The notes: a model not told the origin generated them from the sequence alone. A DNA stretch of 57,202 nt from Eutrophocola sp964601805 (GCA_964601805.1 CAZROW010000009.1:1-57202), one strand, 5' to 3'. Positions 1 through 9,346 are shown, counted from the first letter of the stretch. A program made the numbers and translations.

Positions 1-191
1 AGGTGACCTATGAAGGACACAGCCTGACCACCTTGCGCCATTACGGCCTGAAGCCGTCCGTGGTCAAGGAAGGACAGACAGTGACCATTGGCTATGCACC
101 GCGTATTGATGGTGAGCCGGGCGGTATTTTCCTGGTCATTACCGGCGAGTCCGGTGAGACGCTGGATTTTTCCAATTTCGGTTACGAATAA
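1..191 (+). CDS. C-terminal fragment of a small periplasmic protein, DUF6152-like
   Basis: The reading frame is open from the left edge of the window and ends with TAA at 189-191, so only about the last 62 residues are present and the true start lies outside. The fragment reads as a small beta-rich domain in which a 'G-HSLTTLRHYG' segment is followed by 'V-EGQTVTIGYAPRIDGEPGG'. This resembles the C-terminal half of DUF6152 proteins, small secreted proteins of unknown function in proteobacteria. The family assignment rests on pattern memory only. A strong bidirectional terminator follows within 15 bases, which supports a real gene ending here. Confidence 0.55.
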   Translation, partial: VTYEGHSLTTLRHYGLKPSVVKEGQTVTIGYAPRIDGEPGGIFLVITGESGETLDFSNFGYE

Positions 192-204
192 TACAGGGTG
201 CAAT

Positions 205-237
205 AAAAAAGGCCGGCAATTGCCGGCCTTTTTTGTT
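205..237. terminator. Bidirectional Rho-independent terminator
   Basis: A perfect 18-base palindrome of GGCCGGCAA and its complement occupies 211-228. It has an A-rich run on the left and a T run on the right, so it can end transcripts from both sides. It lies between the plus-strand fragment ending at 191 and the minus-strand M16 protease ending at 255. Confidence 0.9.
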
Positions 238-254
238 TCGGGTCACGTAACAAC

Positions 255-3173
255 TCAGTTCACCGGGTTGCCCTCGGTGTCCAGTTCCACGATGGGGTAG
301 CCCAGCTCTGCGAGTGAATCACCGATCACGGCCTTGTCGCCCACCACCAGGATCTTCATCTGTTCCACCGGCAGGTGTTTCTGCGCCAGTTCGAGGACGC
401 GTTCCTGCGTCATTCCGGAGATCACGGCTTGCTGCTGGCGCACGAAATCCGGCGGCAGGTCATAGGTAATGATCTGGTCGAGCAAACGTGCTTTTTGTCC
501 TGGGGTTTCATAATCACGGGCTTCACTCTGGCCGATGGCGTTCTTGGTGAAGGCAAGCTCCGTTGGCGTGATGCCGTTATCCCGGTAGCCGGTAATCTCT
601 TTCATGAACTGCACGATGGAATCGGCAGTGGTATCCGTGCGCACGCTGGCCGAAGCGGTGAATGGTCCGGGCAACTTGCTGGCACTGAAGCCGCTGCGAG
701 CGCCGTAAGTGTAGCCCTTGTCTTCACGCAGGTTCAGGTTGATGCGGCTGTTGAAGGCACCGCCCAGGGCATAGTTCATCAGGAAGCGTTTCCAGTATTC
801 GCCAGCGGCATCATAGGTCAGGTCGCTGAGGTAGCCGATACGAATTTCTGACTGTGCAGCACCGGGTTTGTCGACCAGGTACAGGGTAGTTTCATCGATG
901 TTGGTGACACCGGGTTGTTCACGCAGGTCAACATCCTCATCGGGCAGCTGGTGCAGGAAGTCCAGCTTGGCAATGACGTCTTCCTGCGGGATTTCACCGA
1001 CAACAGAAACTTTCAGTGCCTGGCTGACCAGGTTCTTGCGCGCAAAGGCATTGATATCCTCCAGGGTAATATCCCGCAGGGTCTCGATGGCACCGGCAGA
1101 GGAAACCGAATAGGCGTGGTCTTCCCCGTAAATCAGCTTGGGGTAGACGATGCCGGCAATACCGGAAGGTTCTTCCTTGCTGGCTTCCAGGCTTTCAATC
1201 TGCTGCTGGCGCAGGCGGTCGAGATCGTCCTGGATGAAGTTAAGACCAAACAGGCGTTCTTCCAGTAACGCCAGTGTAGGGTCCACGTTACGCAGCAGGG
1301 ATTGCAGGGTGATAGTAAAACTGTCATTACCGGAGCTGACACTGATGCGGCTGCCCAGTTTGTCCAGTTCGTTCTCGAATTCCTCGGCACTGTAGTTTTC
1401 AGTACCCTCATTCATCATCTGCGCGGTCAGGCTGGCTACTCCATACTTGTCCGGGGACTCGAGCAGGTGGCCACCATCAAAATCAAGACGCATGCTGACC
1501 AGCGGGACCTCCGCGTTGGCCGTGCCGATGACCTGGATGCCGTTGTCCATGTCCTGGCGCCAGTAGTCCGGCATGGTCACCAGCGGATTGGGTGGCGGCT
1601 CCGGGCGCAGGGAGCGGTCAAAGGATTCGGGCGCATCGCGCATTTCCAGGTCGTCGGTGGCGCTCTCCACTTCCGGCAGGCGCGGCGGCACTTGATAGTT
1701 GTCCGGCCGGGCGACGATGTCTTCGCTGCCTTCGGGTACAACGCTCAGGTAGATCGCAGGTTTGTCCTTGATGTAGGTGTTGTACACACGCAGGACGTCT
1801 TCCCGTGTTAATGAGCGAATGGCATCCAGGTCTTTCTGGATCTGGTCGGGATCTCCCAGCAGGGTTTCGTTCAGGGCCAACTGGGTAACCTTGCCGCTGA
1901 CACTGGCCAGGGAATTGATGAGGCTGGCTTCCTGCGTGGACTTGTAGATCTGCAGCACTTCATCGGTGATATCTTCCTCGCTGAAATTGGCGAGGATTTC
2001 CCGCATGTCGGCCTCGAAATCTGCCAGCGGTGTTCCCGGAAAAGGCAGCACCAGGAAAGTAATCAGGCCGGCCAGTTCCTGCGGAAAACTGAAGCCGCTG
2101 GCCTGGATGGCCTTCTGTGTGAGGATGAATTCCTTGTAGAAAAAGGATTTGCGGCCTACGGTGATGATTTCATTCAGGGCTTCCAGGGCCACGCTGTCGG
2201 GATGATCAGAATGGACTGTCGGAAAGGCAATGAACAGGGCCGGAAAGCGGATATTGCGGTCGACGTAGGAAATGTAACGGTCCTGGTCGAGTACTGCTGG
2301 CTGTTTCTCGTCGTTTTCAACGGCCGGGCCGCGGGGAATTTCGCCAAAGTATTTCACGACCAGGTCCATGACTTCCTCTTCATCCACATAGCCGCCAATG
2401 GACAGGGTAGCGTTGTTGGGACCGTACCAGCGCAGGAAGAAATGCTTCAGGTCATCCAGGGTGGCGGCATCCAGGTCCTCAATAAAACCGATGGGCATCC
2501 AGGAGTAGGGATGTCCCGGCGGAAACATGGCCGTGAAGATTTTTTCAGACCACAGGCCATAGGGCTGGTTTTCATAACTCTGGCCACGTTCGTTCTTGAC
2601 CGTGTCACGCTGGACCTCGAATTTTTCCTGGGTCACGGCATCCAGGAAGTAACCCATACGATCTGATTCCAGCCACAACATGGTTTCCAGCTGGTTGCTG
2701 GGTACGGTTTCAAAATAGTTGGTGCGGTCAAAGGAGGTAGTGCCATTCATGGTGCCACCGGATTCGGTGACGATGCCGATATGCTGTTCGTCGGCGACAT
2801 GCTCGGAACCCTGGAACATCATGTGTTCAAAAAAGTGGGCGAAGCCGGAACGCCGTGGCTCCTCGCGAGCCGAACCGACGTGATAGGTCACATCCACATG
2901 CACAAGGGGATCGGACATGTCTTCGTGGATGATGACGGTCAAGCCATTGTCCAGTTCATACTTGCTGTAGGGAATAACAATCTCACTGCTGTCCGCTTCC
3001 ACGCGTTCAACCAGGGTATAACCGGGACCGGCACTTGCCGGTGCCTGCATGGCGCTGTCGACTGCCGTTGTTTCAGGTGCCGGGCTGTCACTGCAGGCGG
3101 CCAGGGTAAACATGGCCAACAGGGCCGGTACCAGGGCGTAAGCGGAAAAGCGGGACTTGAATGGCGTGTGCAT
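255..3173 (-). CDS. M16 family zinc metalloprotease, lipoprotein
   Basis: This is a 972-residue insulinase/pitrilysin-type peptidase. The N-terminus is a lipoprotein signal with an LAAC lipobox (Cys27), so the enzyme is probably tethered on the periplasmic side of a membrane. The inverted zinc motif HFFEH is at residues 113-117 (His113 and His117 bind zinc, Glu116 is catalytic). The third ligand is expected at Glu195 in 'NERGQSYE'. The length fits two fused M16 halves, an active N-terminal half and an inactive C-terminal half ending near residue 960. The start is an ATG preceded by GGAG at good spacing. Family members degrade peptides in a closed chamber, and the substrate cannot be told here. 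It is a single-gene unit facing a shared terminator at 205-237. Confidence 0.93.
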   Translation of the reverse strand: MHTPFKSRFSAYALVPALLAMFTLAACSDSPAPETTAVDSAMQAPASAGPGYTLVERVEADSSEIVIPYSKYELDNGLTVIIHEDMSDPLVHVDVTYHVGSAREEPRRSGFAHFFEHMMFQGSEHVADEQHIGIVTESGGTMNGTTSFDRTNYFETVPSNQLETMLWLESDRMGYFLDAVTQEKFEVQRDTVKNERGQSYENQPYGLWSEKIFTAMFPPGHPYSWMPIGFIEDLDAATLDDLKHFFLRWYGPNNATLSIGGYVDEEEVMDLVVKYFGEIPRGPAVENDEKQPAVLDQDRYISYVDRNIRFPALFIAFPTVHSDHPDSVALEALNEIITVGRKSFFYKEFILTQKAIQASGFSFPQELAGLITFLVLPFPGTPLADFEADMREILANFSEEDITDEVLQIYKSTQEASLINSLASVSGKVTQLALNETLLGDPDQIQKDLDAIRSLTREDVLRVYNTYIKDKPAIYLSVVPEGSEDIVARPDNYQVPPRLPEVESATDDLEMRDAPESFDRSLRPEPPPNPLVTMPDYWRQDMDNGIQVIGTANAEVPLVSMRLDFDGGHLLESPDKYGVASLTAQMMNEGTENYSAEEFENELDKLGSRISVSSGNDSFTITLQSLLRNVDPTLALLEERLFGLNFIQDDLDRLRQQQIESLEASKEEPSGIAGIVYPKLIYGEDHAYSVSSAGAIETLRDITLEDINAFARKNLVSQALKVSVVGEIPQEDVIAKLDFLHQLPDEDVDLREQPGVTNIDETTLYLVDKPGAAQSEIRIGYLSDLTYDAAGEYWKRFLMNYALGGAFNSRINLNLREDKGYTYGARSGFSASKLPGPFTASASVRTDTTADSIVQFMKEITGYRDNGITPTELAFTKNAIGQSEARDYETPGQKARLLDQIITYDLPPDFVRQQQAVISGMTQERVLELAQKHLPVEQMKILVVGDKAVIGDSLAELGYPIVELDTEGNPVN

Positions 3174-3259
3174 CCTTGGCTCCTTCAGGAAAAAAATAGT
3201 GGATTGTCTGGAGAAATATGACCGTTGATTAAAGCATATCGTTCAAAACCAGCCAAGAA

Positions 3260-3278
3260 TGTCCGGCGGGGCCGGACA
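3260..3278 (-). terminator. GC-rich hairpin after the lpxR-like gene
   Basis: TGTCCGGC and its complement form an 8-bp stem around a 3-base GGG loop, 14 bases past the stop of the minus-strand lpxR-like gene. The following T tract is poor (TTCTTGG), so it is a weak or Rho-assisted terminator at best. Confidence 0.45.
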
Positions 3279-3291
3279 GTGGGCAGGCAGC

Positions 3292-4353
3292 CTACAGATT
3301 ATGCAGGTAGGACACGGAAAAAGAGCCATAAAACTGGGCCTTGTCCTGGCCGCTGAATTCCTTGCTGCGAAATATGTGCGCATAGGAAAAGCGCAGCTTG
3401 CGCCAATTGCCGGCAAAACCCACGGCGATGTCGGCCACGACAGGTTCGTGGTCGACACCATGGCTGCTTCTGAAGTAATTACCGTCAAGAAAAATATTGT
3501 TGGCCACAAGCCTGGCATCGGTGGCGATAAATCCATGCAGTCGCAGGGAATCGTTACCTGCCACCAGTCCTGGGGTATTGTTGTCACCACCGGGACGCAG
3601 GGTAGAGGTGCCAAAGTCGTCTGGCAGATCCCAGCCCAGTCTTAATTCGCCCCCGGCGTTCAGGTAGGAAGATACCGTGCCCAGGCTGGCTCCCCAGTGC
3701 GTGATGAACTCCATCTGCATGCCATTAAGCACAGGCAGGTCCATCTTGCCGTTTTTATGCTTGCGCTCGAAAATCAGCTGAAAAGCAGGTTCGTTTTTTA
3801 ACTGGTTATCCCAGCCTTCAAATCGTTCCCAGCCACCAATGTCGTGCACCAGGTTCTGGGCCTGCCGGGCCAGGGCGGCTGGTCCCACCACGCCAAAATT
3901 GAATTCCGTGGAATGCAGGGTGTCTGTGGTGCGTGCATGGTATCCCAGTCCAAGGTAGAGATAGCCTGCATAGGGACGGTCGTCGGGATCGAGTGTGCGG
4001 CGGAATTTATCCCTGGGAGTGAACATGAGCTGCCCCAGGCTGATGACCATATTCTGGTTGACCGGGTTATTGGCGGGATTGCGGGGGGCCGGATGAATAA
4101 ATGTCAGCAGGTTGTTGAGTTTTTCTACCCAGGGATATTTCTGGCCATTGGGATCCTGGAAGTTCTCCAGGTCAGGAGAAATGGTGGAGAGCCGGATACC
4201 GTTGGTGTAATTCAGGTCGGTATTGGCAAACAGGTCGTTTTCCAGGAAAAAATTGAATGACCAGGGTTCTTCCTCCTGATCTTGTGCCTGGGCCTGCCCG
4301 GTCAAACTGGCAGTCAGGCAAAACGCGAACAGCAAACTGCAAAAACTTCTCAT
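3292..4353 (-). CDS. LpxR-like lipid A deacylase (DUF2219)
   Basis: This 353-residue outer-membrane beta-barrel protein begins with a signal peptide cleaved near 'GQAQA'. The mature start carries the family signature 'FLENDLFANTDLNYTNGIRLS' in pieces: Asn39-Asp40 (expected catalytic and calcium-site residues) and then 'TDLNYTNG'. Further on is the conserved 'GWDNQLKNEP' block near the middle of the protein, plus a His-containing stretch before it. LpxR enzymes remove the 3'-acyloxyacyl chain from lipid A in the outer membrane. The length is typical of the family. The C-terminus ends 'SYLHNL', compatible with a barrel strand. It is divergently placed from the DUF6164 gene, and no strong ribosome binding site is seen before the ATG. 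Confidence 0.85.
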   Translation of the reverse strand: MRSFCSLLFAFCLTASLTGQAQAQDQEEEPWSFNFFLENDLFANTDLNYTNGIRLSTISPDLENFQDPNGQKYPWVEKLNNLLTFIHPAPRNPANNPVNQNMVISLGQLMFTPRDKFRRTLDPDDRPYAGYLYLGLGYHARTTDTLHSTEFNFGVVGPAALARQAQNLVHDIGGWERFEGWDNQLKNEPAFQLIFERKHKNGKMDLPVLNGMQMEFITHWGASLGTVSSYLNAGGELRLGWDLPDDFGTSTLRPGGDNNTPGLVAGNDSLRLHGFIATDARLVANNIFLDGNYFRSSHGVDHEPVVADIAVGFAGNWRKLRFSYAHIFRSKEFSGQDKAQFYGSFSVSYLHNL

Positions 4354-4470
4354 GCAGCAAAGATAGCGTGCGTGTTGGAAAAATTAAAGCACCCAAAGTG
4401 GGCAGAAGGTAATATTCGAGCGTGGTCTGGGTTAAAATCAGCTGCGTATCACTATCATCAGGAACAAGGC

Positions 4471-4836
4471 ATGGCAGTGCAGTTGGTCAAACTCAGGAAT
4501 GTGCCGGAAGATGAACTGGAAGAGATTCATGCGCTGATGGCTGCCCATGACATCGATGTCTATGAAACCAGTGCCGGTAACTGGGGAATTTCAATGCCCG
4601 CGTTGTGGTTGCGTAATGACGAACAACTCGAACAGGCCAGGGCGCTGCTGGATGAGTATGCCGAAGAACGCTTTCAAAAAGCCCGTTCGGAATACAATGC
4701 CCTGAAAGAGGCAGGCAAGGCCCGTACTTTCCTGGATATCGCAAAAGAAAACCCGGTACGCTACATTGCCTACCTGCTGATGATAGGAGCCCTGATGTAT
4801 ATCTCGCTGATGCCTTTCCTGTCCCTGGTCAGCTAA
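4471..4836 (+). CDS. DUF6164 family membrane protein
   Basis: A protein of 121 residues is predicted from the ATG at 4471, which follows 'AGGAACAAGG'. The frame is open further upstream, but that stretch overlaps the lpxR-like promoter region and is not protein-like. The N-terminal soluble part begins 'VQLVKLRNVPEDELEEIHALM' in pattern and looks like a small alpha/beta domain of the type seen in signal-transducing DUF2007 or DUF6164 proteins. A charged helix follows, and the protein ends with one hydrophobic segment (about residues 97-118) near the C-terminus. The function is unknown. The same-strand pirin gene follows after 39 bases, so the two may be co-transcribed. Confidence 0.7.
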   Translation: MAVQLVKLRNVPEDELEEIHALMAAHDIDVYETSAGNWGISMPALWLRNDEQLEQARALLDEYAEERFQKARSEYNALKEAGKARTFLDIAKENPVRYIAYLLMIGALMYISLMPFLSLVS

Positions 4837-4875
4837 AGCCGGATAATCGAGTCGAACAATCGAGCACAAGAAACC

Positions 4876-5889
4876 ATGACGAACCCGATAATTGCCAAAC
4901 AGCCACTGGATTTTCACTGGCAGACTGCCGACCCTTTTCTGTTTTGTGCCTATCACCAGGATGACTTTCCCCGGGGCAACGGCGAGTTGGGTCCGGATGC
5001 GCCTTTGTCGGGTCGACATATCGGCCAGGACTTTGAAAAGCGTGATGGCTGGCGCATGTACCATGGCGACAGGGTACCCGGTTTTCCGGGACATCCTCAC
5101 CGGGGTTTTGAAACCATCACTGTCGTGCAGAACGGCCTGGTGGATCATGCCGATTCCCTGGGGGCTGCCGGTCGTTATGGGAATGGCGATGTACAGTGGA
5201 TGACGGCAGGCAAGGGTGTTCAGCACAGTGAAATGTTTCCCCTGGTCGATGCTGACAATGACAATCCCCTGTTGTTGTTCCAGATCTGGCTGAATCTGCC
5301 GGCAGCAAGCAAGATGGTGGAACCTCATTTCACCATGTTCTGGGACCGGGATATTCCCGTGGTGGAAACACAGGATGATCAGGGACATGATGTTCGTGTT
5401 GAGGTCATTGCAGGAGACTATGGTCAGTCCAGGGCGCCGGCACCGCCACCGGACTCCTGGGCCGCCAATCCCGATAACCATGTCGCGGTCTGGCTCATCG
5501 AACTGGCAGCAGGAGCGCAATGGGAATTACCGGCATCGGTGCCCGGCTTGAGCCGCATGTTGTATTTCTACCAGGGCAGCACCATCACGCTGGCCGACCA
5601 GGATGTATCGGTAAGCCATGGATTACAATTGCAGTCCGATGTGCCTGTCACGATCAAGGCGGGCGATGCGAAGGCCTGCCTCCTGCTCCTGCAAGGCAAG
5701 CCCATCGCAGAGCCGGTTGCCCACTATGGCCCCTTTGTCATGAACACGCGCCAGGAACTGCAGCAGGCGTTTATTGACTACCAGCAAACCCAGTTTGGCG
5801 GCTGGCCCTGGGAGCGCAATGACCAGGTGCATGGTGACCGTGGACGTTTTGCCCGTTATGCTGATGGTCGGGAAGAAGAGCCGGGTTAA
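4876..5889 (+). CDS. Pirin family protein
   Basis: This 337-residue bicupin protein matches pirins. The N-terminal cupin holds 'HPHRGFETIT' (His73, His75) and 'GKGVQHSEM' (His117, Glu119), which line up with the His-His-His-Glu iron site of the family. The C-terminal half is the second pirin cupin. Known pirins are iron-binding quercetin dioxygenase-like proteins or redox-sensing regulators in the cytoplasm. The substrate is not deducible here. The protein is longer than the usual 230-300 residues because of an N-terminal extension and an extended C-terminus. Confidence 0.9.
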   Translation: MTNPIIAKQPLDFHWQTADPFLFCAYHQDDFPRGNGELGPDAPLSGRHIGQDFEKRDGWRMYHGDRVPGFPGHPHRGFETITVVQNGLVDHADSLGAAGRYGNGDVQWMTAGKGVQHSEMFPLVDADNDNPLLLFQIWLNLPAASKMVEPHFTMFWDRDIPVVETQDDQGHDVRVEVIAGDYGQSRAPAPPPDSWAANPDNHVAVWLIELAAGAQWELPASVPGLSRMLYFYQGSTITLADQDVSVSHGLQLQSDVPVTIKAGDAKACLLLLQGKPIAEPVAHYGPFVMNTRQELQQAFIDYQQTQFGGWPWERNDQVHGDRGRFARYADGREEEPG

Positions 5890-5931
5890 GACAGGAACAA
5901 GGAACAACACGCCGGACTTTAATGGTAACCC

Positions 5932-5967
5932 GTAGGTCGGCATAGGCCGCAGGCCATTTGCCGACAT
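5932..5967 (+). repeat. Single REP-like palindrome with GTAG head
   Basis: The sequence begins GTAGG and then forms an imperfect stem in which GTCGGCA is matched by TGCCGAC, with GGCC/GGCC inside. It has the same plan as the paired elements at 22463-22600: a GTAG head followed by an imperfect hairpin of about 32 bases. It lies between pirin and mscS and overlaps the upstream ATG at 5966, which argues that mscS starts further downstream. Confidence 0.6.
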
Positions 5968-6019
5968 GGCGGCAGAAAGCCGCCTGGATTATTACAACAA
6001 TTCAAGAGCATTAAAAACT

Positions 6020-6859
6020 ATGGAAGAGGAACTACAACAAGCCCAGGAAATCTATGACCTGATCGTGAACTACCTGGTGACTTACAGTTTCCAGATACTT
6101 GGCGCCATCATCATTTTCCTGGCAGGTCTTTTCGTGGCCAAGAAAGTCTCCGGTTTCGTGGAAGGCTTCATGCTCAGGAACAATATCGATGTCACCCTGA
6201 GCAAATTCACCGCTGGTGGAATCAGGATTGTCATCATTGTCATGGTCGCCATCATGGCCCTGGGCAAGATCGGCATCAGTATTACACCATTCATTGCGGC
6301 AGTCGGTGCTCTCTCCCTGGGTGCCGGCCTGGCTCTGCAGGGTTTGTTGTCCAACTACGGGGCCGGTGTCAGTATTATCGTGGCAAGACCCTTTGTTGTC
6401 GGTGACACGATCACCGTCCTGGGGGTCACCGGTGTGGTCAGGGAAGTCAAACTGGCTTATACCATCCTGACCAATGAAGACGACGTGACGATTACCATTC
6501 CCAACCGCCATATCGTCGGTGAAATCATCCAGAACTCCAATGCCAATACCATCATCGAGAGTTCCGGTGGCGTGGCCTATGCCTCTGATCCGGAACAGGC
6601 CGTGACTGTGGTTACGAATGCCATCAAATCCATTGACGGTGTTTCAACCGAAAAAGAACCGCAAGTCGGTATCGAGGAATTTGCTGACAGCAGTATCAAT
6701 ATCGGCATGCGTTACTGGGTGCCCACCGATTCGCTGTTTGATACCCAGTACCAGGTCAACATGGCCGTGTTCAAGGCGCTGGCTGACAACAATATCGAGA
6801 TACCTTTCCCGCAACGGGATGTCCACATCCTGGAGCAACAGGCCGCCGACACCCCCTGA
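6020..6859 (+). CDS. mscS: Small-conductance mechanosensitive channel, MscS family
   Basis: This 279-residue inner-membrane channel opens under membrane tension to release solutes on osmotic downshock. It has three hydrophobic segments (about 20-45, 65-87 and 90-118). The pore-lining TM3 is Gly/Ala rich ('GALSLGAGLALQGLL') and is followed by the beta domain with 'PFVVGDTITV' and the alpha/beta C-terminal domain. I chose the ATG at 6020. An in-frame ATG at 5966 falls inside a REP-like palindrome and would add an unlikely polar leader. The stop TGA overlaps the mobA ATG by one base, implying translational coupling. Confidence 0.92.
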   Translation: MEEELQQAQEIYDLIVNYLVTYSFQILGAIIIFLAGLFVAKKVSGFVEGFMLRNNIDVTLSKFTAGGIRIVIIVMVAIMALGKIGISITPFIAAVGALSLGAGLALQGLLSNYGAGVSIIVARPFVVGDTITVLGVTGVVREVKLAYTILTNEDDVTITIPNRHIVGEIIQNSNANTIIESSGGVAYASDPEQAVTVVTNAIKSIDGVSTEKEPQVGIEEFADSSINIGMRYWVPTDSLFDTQYQVNMAVFKALADNNIEIPFPQRDVHILEQQAADTP

Positions 6860-7443
6860 TGCTGTATGCCCTGTTATTGGCAGGTGGCAAGTCGTCCCGC
6901 ATGGGACAGGACAAACGCCGGCTGCAGTTCCAGGGGAAATCCCTGCTTGAGCACAGTTTGTCATTACTGCAGGAAACCGGCGCTGACCAGGTGTTGTTGA
7001 GTGGCGATGTCGAGGGCTATGACAGTCTGCCCGACCTGATTCCCGATTGCGGCCCTTTGGGCGGCCTGCATGCAGGCCTGTACTATATCCGGGAACACGG
7101 CCAACTGGATAAAGACCTGCTCCTGGTGATACCGGTTGATATGCCTCGACTGAACGTGGATTCACTGGCCAGGCTGGTGACCAATATCGGTGATGCTGAC
7201 TGTTGTCATTACCAGGGCGAAATCTTTCCCTGCCTGTTCCGTGCGAGCGGGGCACTGCTTGCCCATCTGGAGTCGCTGTTCGCTGAAAGCAGGGAGCTGG
7301 GTGGCAAACGGTCCATGAAAGCACTGCTGGCTTTTGGCCGGGAAAAAACATTGCCACTTGCTGGCCTGCCTGACGACCTGTTCATGAATCTCAACAGGCC
7401 CGAAGACTGGCAGGCGTTTCTTACTGGCGAGTCGACTCGCTGA
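6859..7443 (+). CDS. mobA: Molybdenum cofactor guanylyltransferase MobA
   Basis: This 194-residue cytoplasmic enzyme joins GMP to molybdopterin to give the guanine dinucleotide cofactor needed by DMSO-reductase-family enzymes. The N-terminal nucleotide-binding signature 'LLAGGKSSRMGQDKR' is present at residues 6-20, followed by 'LIPDCGPLGGLHAGL' and 'VIPVDMPRL'. The length is standard. It overlaps mscS by one base. Its product is needed by the FdsA formate dehydrogenase encoded at 9400-12237, so the two loci are functionally linked though transcribed apart. Confidence 0.93.
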   Translation: MLYALLLAGGKSSRMGQDKRRLQFQGKSLLEHSLSLLQETGADQVLLSGDVEGYDSLPDLIPDCGPLGGLHAGLYYIREHGQLDKDLLLVIPVDMPRLNVDSLARLVTNIGDADCCHYQGEIFPCLFRASGALLAHLESLFAESRELGGKRSMKALLAFGREKTLPLAGLPDDLFMNLNRPEDWQAFLTGESTR

Positions 7444-7461
7444 TCCGATTGCCTGCTTTAC

Positions 7462-8916
7462 TCAATAACGCCAGTAAGCCGGCGTCAACAGTACCAGGAC
7501 ACAGTAAAACTCCAACCTTCCCAGTAACATGGTAAATGACAGTATCCATGTACCAATGTCATTGACCGGCTGAAAATTATTACCCAGTTCGCCAAACGCA
7601 GGGCCCAGTACATTCAGGCAGGCTGCTACCGCGGTAAATGCCGTCCAGAAATCCAGTCCGGTTGCCTGGAGCATTACACTGAAAACCATCGTCAGCGTTG
7701 CTGCGGCGACCATGTAGGACATGGTCGCTGAAGAGACTTCCTCACTGACGGTCTTGTGTTTGTAGGTGATGACGAACATGCCCCGTGGATGGATGAGTTG
7801 TTGTATCTGGCGAAACACCACCTTCATGCAGATGATGTTGCGAATCATCTTGTTGCCACCCGCTGTACTCCCGGCACAGCCGCCGATATAGCCAGCGAAG
7901 ATTAACAACATGGCGGTTATTACCGGCCAGTGGGTGAAATCCCCGGCAGCGAAACCGGTACTGGTCATGAAAGACACCAGGTGAAATGCCGACTGGAAAA
8001 TACTTTCACTGGTGCCGGTATAGACGTGGAAATACAGCAGTATTCCGAACAGGATTAATCCCAGGAAAATAGCCGTCAGGAGAAAGTCCCGCGTTTCTTC
8101 ATCCTTGAGGTAGACCTGTGGATGATGTTGCCGGGCAAACCTGAAGTGCAGGGCAAAGGAAATGGCGCCCAGTAACATGAACACCACGCTGATCATTTCT
8201 ATCAGGTGACTGCCAAAATAACCCATGCTGGCATCATGGGTGGAAAAACCGCCCGTGGAAACGGTGGTAAAACTGTGGGCAAAGGCGTCAAAGAGGTTCA
8301 TGCCGGCAAGGTAGTAAGACAGGGTGCAGAGCAGGGTGATCACCAGGTAGATGGTCCACAGGTGTCGAGCGGTATGCTGTATTCGCGGAGCCAGTTTTTC
8401 ATCTTTCGCCGGTCCCGGGGTTTCCGTGCGAAATATCTTCATGCCGCCGATATTGAGCATCGGCACGATGGCCACCACGAACACGACGACTCCCATACCA
8501 CCAAGCCATTGCAGGAACTGCCGGTACATGAGAAAGCTTTCCGGCTGGACATCCAGGTTGACCAGTATGGTTGCACCTGTTGTCGTCAATCCTGAGATCG
8601 CTTCAAAGACGGCATCGGTGAATGAGACCGGCTCTATCAGGCAGATGGGGATGGCTGCTGCAAACCCGCAAATAATCCAGGAGAGCGTGACGAAAAGCAG
8701 GGCCTGGCGATAGCTGATGTCATGGATAAGATCGTGACGTGTCAACAACAATATCGTTAATGCCAGTGAGGCGATAACCAGGGCAGGTTCAAAAAAGAAC
8801 CAGGCAACACCATGGTTGAATAGTACTGTGGATAATATTCCGAACACGAACTGGACATTGGCCAGTATCAGCGCCGAAATCGCCAACAGGCGAATCAGGG
8901 ATAGACGATGAGACAT
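7462..8916 (-). CDS. trkH: TrkH family potassium uptake protein
   Basis: This 484-residue polytopic inner-membrane protein is the potassium-translocating subunit of the Trk system. Four pore-loop repeats are visible, each with a selectivity-filter glycine: 'SGLTTTGATI', 'TVSTGGFST', 'MTSTGFAAGD' and a fourth near 'LNVLGPAFGEL'. The ATG follows a strong GGGAGG box. The partner TrkA, a cytoplasmic NAD-binding gate, is not in the window. It converges with mobA with only 18 bases between the genes and no obvious terminator. Confidence 0.94.
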   Translation of the reverse strand: MSHRLSLIRLLAISALILANVQFVFGILSTVLFNHGVAWFFFEPALVIASLALTILLLTRHDLIHDISYRQALLFVTLSWIICGFAAAIPICLIEPVSFTDAVFEAISGLTTTGATILVNLDVQPESFLMYRQFLQWLGGMGVVVFVVAIVPMLNIGGMKIFRTETPGPAKDEKLAPRIQHTARHLWTIYLVITLLCTLSYYLAGMNLFDAFAHSFTTVSTGGFSTHDASMGYFGSHLIEMISVVFMLLGAISFALHFRFARQHHPQVYLKDEETRDFLLTAIFLGLILFGILLYFHVYTGTSESIFQSAFHLVSFMTSTGFAAGDFTHWPVITAMLLIFAGYIGGCAGSTAGGNKMIRNIICMKVVFRQIQQLIHPRGMFVITYKHKTVSEEVSSATMSYMVAAATLTMVFSVMLQATGLDFWTAFTAVAACLNVLGPAFGELGNNFQPVNDIGTWILSFTMLLGRLEFYCVLVLLTPAYWRY

Positions 8917-9007
8917 GAGATACCTCCCGGTATCACTAATACAACATGCAAAACGGCTGTTATGCCTTCAGGCAATCAGCCAGGGAGATGTCCTGACGGA
9001 CAGGGGG

Positions 9008-9346
9008 TCATGTCAATGGGGGAGGGGCGCGAATGGAAAGCGGTGAGGCCAGGCATTGGGTAATGCAGGCCTGGTGAAAGGCAAGCCAGTCGACTCGCCA
9101 GTAGGAGAGGAAGGTATGTACGTTATCAGTGGGAGCCAGGTTGTCCCAGCCCTGTGGTTCATTTTCACCTTCTTTGCCAGTCTCGCTTTCCGTAACAATA
9201 CTGTCGCACAGCATGACAGAGTCATGGCAAGTGATGGTGTCACTGGTATCCAGGCCAAAGGCAAATAAAGGTGTGAACAACAGGCATTGAAGAACAAGCA
9301 CCAGCTTCAATGCACTTGTCTTGTTGGTCATACCCTTGATCATCAT
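9008..9346 (-). CDS. Small secreted protein of unknown function
   Basis: A frame of 112 residues with a plausible signal peptide: a Lys-rich start, then 'LKLVLVLQCLLFTPLFAFG' with cleavage near residue 31. The first ATG or that of residue 6 could be used. The mature part has four cysteines and is acidic near its start. No family is recognised. It sits directly downstream of the formate dehydrogenase terminator and upstream of trkH on the same strand. It does not resemble FdsD. The coding call rests only on the signal peptide and frame length. Confidence 0.4.
   Translation of the reverse strand: MMIKGMTNKTSALKLVLVLQCLLFTPLFAFGLDTSDTITCHDSVMLCDSIVTESETGKEGENEPQGWDNLAPTDNVHTFLSYWRVDWLAFHQACITQCLASPLSIRAPPPLT

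Noticed and set aside
4591..5520. Minus-strand frame of 309 codons
   Set aside because: It lies opposite the pirin and DUF6164 genes, has no recognisable domain and an implausible composition. It is a shadow of real coding sequence.
9008..9346. Possible FdsD subunit after fdsA
   Set aside because: The protein has a signal peptide, lies beyond the operon terminator and shows no resemblance to cytoplasmic FdsD.
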